Shown here piece after piece: positions 61,778 to 64,000 of a stretch of 64,000 nucleotides of DNA. Below the pieces are notes generated by a model. That model was not told where the DNA came from. It was given only the letters and a program-made list of their open reading frames with translations, and did no database searches. Every line of letters begins with the position of its first letter. The stretch's first letter is position 1. The position numbers were made by a program, and so were the translations under genes. The DNA is from an uncultured Clostridia bacterium (GTDB taxonomy: Bacteria; Bacillota; Clostridia; Oscillospirales; Acutalibacteraceae): assembly GCA_944384985.1 (NCBI GenBank), contig CALWVM010000005.1, forward strand, positions 1-64,000, read 5' to 3'.

Positions 61778-64000
61778 TGCCTTCTCAAGCGTGCTTCGAC
61801 GTCACCGCTCAGCTCGCGTGAGGCTTCAAAGCTCGCTGATTCCGCGAGCATATAAAGCCGTCTGCCCGACCGCTGCGGCACGAGCAGCACTCTGCCTTTG
61901 TCTGTTTGCAGCGCGACGCCTTCATTCTGCGGCTCGGCGTTTTCGTCGTGGAGCACCTCTAAAAGTTCTGTCGGCGAAAAGTCGATCGGCACGCTTTTGC
62001 GGCTGACATAAAACGCAGGCAGCTCGCGCACAAGATCGCCGAGCGTTTTACCCGTGCGCTGCAAGAGCCCCAAGAGCCGCACGCTTAAAAACAACGCGTC
62101 ACGGACATACAAAAGGCTGCACGCCAGGCGTCTTGCGTCGCGGTCACGCTCGTCGGCAGGCGAGCGGCTGTATCGCAGCGCGCGTCTGCCGTATCGGTGC
62201 GCCAGACGGCTGATGGCATACGGTGCGTCCGATTGCAGTGCGACATCACGCCCCTCGGCAAAATCCGCCTTGCAGCAGATCGCCAGCAGCTTGTCGTGGG
62301 GGATCCAGCCGCATTCCCGGTGAAACGCCGAGACCGTCGTACCATCGCCGCCGAAACGAAAGGTCACCTCGTCCCCGCTTTTCGCCCCGAGACGGTACAG
62401 GCAGTCCTCCATGAGCATCTGCACGCGCTCATTTTTGCAGTGCACGGCGACGGACTGGTTTTGCAGAGGCACGCCCGCCTCACGGGTGAGCTCGCGCAGG
62501 TACATGGCCTGCATACTCGCCATATCGGAAATCTCCTTACACGCCTGCGGCGAGACACGGGTGAAGTCATCATTCTTACAGCGCGCTTCAATCTCGCGCT
62601 CCACGCGGCGCGGCAAAGGCAGGCCGCCTGTACTGCAAAGGTGCAGGCGTACTTTTCCTGCGCCCGATGAAATAAATACACCCATTTGCAGCGAGCAAAA
62701 TGCGGTAAAAAAATACATCTGCGTCAAAAAGCAATCGCCGAAATTCCAAACGCTGCTGCCCTGCGCCGCCATGGAACCCGCCAAAATATGATATGCCGCG
62801 CGGCTTAACGGCTTTGCGTCGGTCGCCACGCCGATCTTCCCGCCAAGCGCGCACGAAGCGATGCTTCTGCCCAGCGCCGCAATCGCAGCGGGTCCGAGTT
62901 CCACACCGGAAAGACCGCAGATGCCGCGTTCGGAAAACAGGGCAGCGCGCGGCGCGCCGTATTTGATATTGTGCGACACACGCACGCCGTTTTCAATCCG
63001 CTTTTCGGGCCAGATCTTAACATTCGGGCCGACGCGCACAGAACTTCCCAGCACACATCGCGCACCCACGGCGCTGTCCTCATACACCTGCGCGCCGGAT
63101 TTCAAAACGGCATTTTCACACAACACCGCGAAATTCACGACAGCATTGTCATATACCGCTACATCGTCAAGCAGAACGCTGCCCATAAGCTTAGCATTTT
63201 TGCCGATATAGCAGCCATCGCCCACCACCGTGTAAGGCCCGACCGCCGCACCGCGCTCAATTGCAACGTGTCTGCCGATATAGACGGGCGGGATGATCTG
63301 GTATTCGCCCTGTGGAAGCTCCCCTGCAGCAAATACGCCGTCGGCAACGGCGGGCAGCGGCAAACGCAGCTTCCCGTCGAGCATGTCCCGCTGACAGGCA
63401 CGGTATGCGGACAGGTCGCCGATGTCACACCAGTACCCGCGCGCGACATTGGCAAACAACGGTGCGCCGGTTCGCAGCATCTCCGGGAACAGATCGCCGG
63501 AAAAATCATACGGTTTTTCCTCCGGTACGCCGCGAAGCGCTTCGGGAGAAAGTACATAGATCCCGGTATTTGCGGTATCGGCAGCAACGGCGTTCCAATC
63601 CGGCTTTTCACAAAACCCGGTGACCCGGCCGGCTTCGTCCGCATAGACGAGCCCATATTCGCGCGGGTCGCGCACATGCGTGGCAACAATCGTCGCCTGT
63701 GCACGGCTTTGCGTGTGGAAATCCAGCGCGCGCTGCAAATCGAAATCGCAGATGCAGTCGCCGCTGACGACAAAAAACGGTTCCTCCCACCCGTCGGCAG
63801 CCGCTTTCACGCTCCCCGCGGTGCCCAACGGCGTGTGCTCGCGCCGGGTGCGCACACGCATGCCGGCAGGAACGCCGGAAGCAAGATACGCCTCAATGCA
63901 GTCGGGCAGATACGCCGTGGTCAGCACCGCTTCATCCACGCCCGCCGCATGCAGCCAATCAAAGATGTAAGAGAGCACAGGCTTTCCCAAAAGCGTCGCC
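61774..64000 (-). CDS. Sugar-phosphate nucleotidyltransferase / hexapeptide / phosphomutase-like fusion (5' end outside window)
   Basis: 741 residues present; the frame is open at base 64000 and the first residues (LLGKPVLSYIFDWL) correspond to position about 20-25 of such enzymes, so the GGxGTRL motif lies just outside. Order: nucleotidyltransferase (GTAGSVKAAA; VVSGDCICDFDL), left-handed beta-helix repeats (about 230-345), then a phosphoglucomutase/phosphomannomutase-like region to the end. The mutase serine loop (normally TASHNP) reads GVFISSGAGK and the metal loop (normally DGDGDR) reads FGGDGTT, so that part is probably inactive and regulatory. Likely provides an NDP-sugar for wall or capsule. 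Confidence 0.85.
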   Translation of the reverse strand, partial: ATLLGKPVLSYIFDWLHAAGVDEAVLTTAYLPDCIEAYLASGVPAGMRVRTRREHTPLGTAGSVKAAADGWEEPFFVVSGDCICDFDLQRALDFHTQSRAQATIVATHVRDPREYGLVYADEAGRVTGFCEKPDWNAVAADTANTGIYVLSPEALRGVPEEKPYDFSGDLFPEMLRTGAPLFANVARGYWCDIGDLSAYRACQRDMLDGKLRLPLPAVADGVFAAGELPQGEYQIIPPVYIGRHVAIERGAAVGPYTVVGDGCYIGKNAKLMGSVLLDDVAVYDNAVVNFAVLCENAVLKSGAQVYEDSAVGARCVLGSSVRVGPNVKIWPEKRIENGVRVSHNIKYGAPRAALFSERGICGLSGVELGPAAIAALGRSIASCALGGKIGVATDAKPLSRAAYHILAGSMAAQGSSVWNFGDCFLTQMYFFTAFCSLQMGVFISSGAGKVRLHLCSTGGLPLPRRVEREIEARCKNDDFTRVSPQACKEISDMASMQAMYLRELTREAGVPLQNQSVAVHCKNERVQMLMEDCLYRLGAKSGDEVTFRFGGDGTTVSAFHRECGWIPHDKLLAICCKADFAEGRDVALQSDAPYAISRLAHRYGRRALRYSRSPADERDRDARRLACSLLYVRDALFLSVRLLGLLQRTGKTLGDLVRELPAFYVSRKSVPIDFSPTELLEVLHDENAEPQNEGVALQTDKGRVLLVPQRSGRRLYMLAESASFEASRELSGDVEARLRRH

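Overview
The window looks like a chromosomal segment of an endospore-forming, fermentative Clostridia-type Firmicute (my guess is an Oscillospiraceae/Ruminococcaceae relative). The evidence is SpoIIR, DacF, a Rex/AdhE fermentation operon, two [FeFe]-hydrogenase-type proteins, RNase J, GdpP, an Mg2+ M-box riboswitch, and many consensus TTGACA-17-TATAAT promoters and G-rich Shine-Dalgarno sites. TTG start codons are used repeatedly. No rRNA, tRNA, CRISPR array, transposase or prophage was recognised. The first gene (lysS) and the last (a nucleotidyltransferase) run off the window.

Layout. 1-7.2 kb: greA-lysS, then a division/wall-hydrolysis operon read leftward as ftsE-ftsX-(M23 lipoprotein)-(S41 homologue); the S41 protein has lost both catalytic residues. 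7.3-12.9 kb: a CdaR/PucR-type regulator, two exported Ada-zinc-like paralogues, and an operon of a Crp/Fnr-type regulator with an SsuABC-like importer. 13-18 kb: fucO, a cytosolic GH20 hexosaminidase with DegV, spoIIR, and a GNAT acetyltransferase. 18.1-26.9 kb: one long leftward operon, rex-adhE-(APH-like kinase)-[2Fe-2S] protein-HydS-(SpoIIE-like phosphatase)-[FeFe] hydrogenase, starting at a promoter with two Rex-like operators and ending at a strong terminator. This is the most interesting system in the window: it couples NAD(H)-sensing, ethanol formation and a putative H2/redox-sensing hydrogenase with a protein phosphatase.

26.9-30.3 kb: an AT-richer accessory stretch. It holds an XRE/small-membrane-protein pair with a perfect promoter and three operators, an MFS transporter, and an AraC-type regulator broken by an in-frame TAG. 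Two copies of a palindromic repeat lie at the edges of the MFS/AraC part. 30.3-32.1 kb: mgtE behind an M-box riboswitch, an intrinsic terminator and a 30-codon leader ORF. 32-37.5 kb: der-trmO and small companions, DUF512, yceD-rpmF, and a P-loop protein. 37.5-44.8 kb: pgi, dacF, ligA, then a CoA-transferase with a lipoyl-less E2 acyltransferase. 44.9-51.8 kb: parE-parC, a marR-MATE operon with a 16-bp palindromic operator, and a nitroreductase. 51.8-61.8 kb: a housekeeping operon rnj-gdpP-rplI-dnaB-tilS-hpt-ftsH. 61.8-64 kb: a nucleotidyltransferase/hexapeptide/phosphomutase-like fusion whose mutase part looks inactive.

Most genes lie on the minus strand; fucO, the XRE pair, ligA, the CoA-transferase pair and marR-MATE are on the plus strand. 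Start codons were chosen from Shine-Dalgarno position and family N-termini, so several differ from the longest open frame. Family assignments come from reading the sequence, not from database searches.
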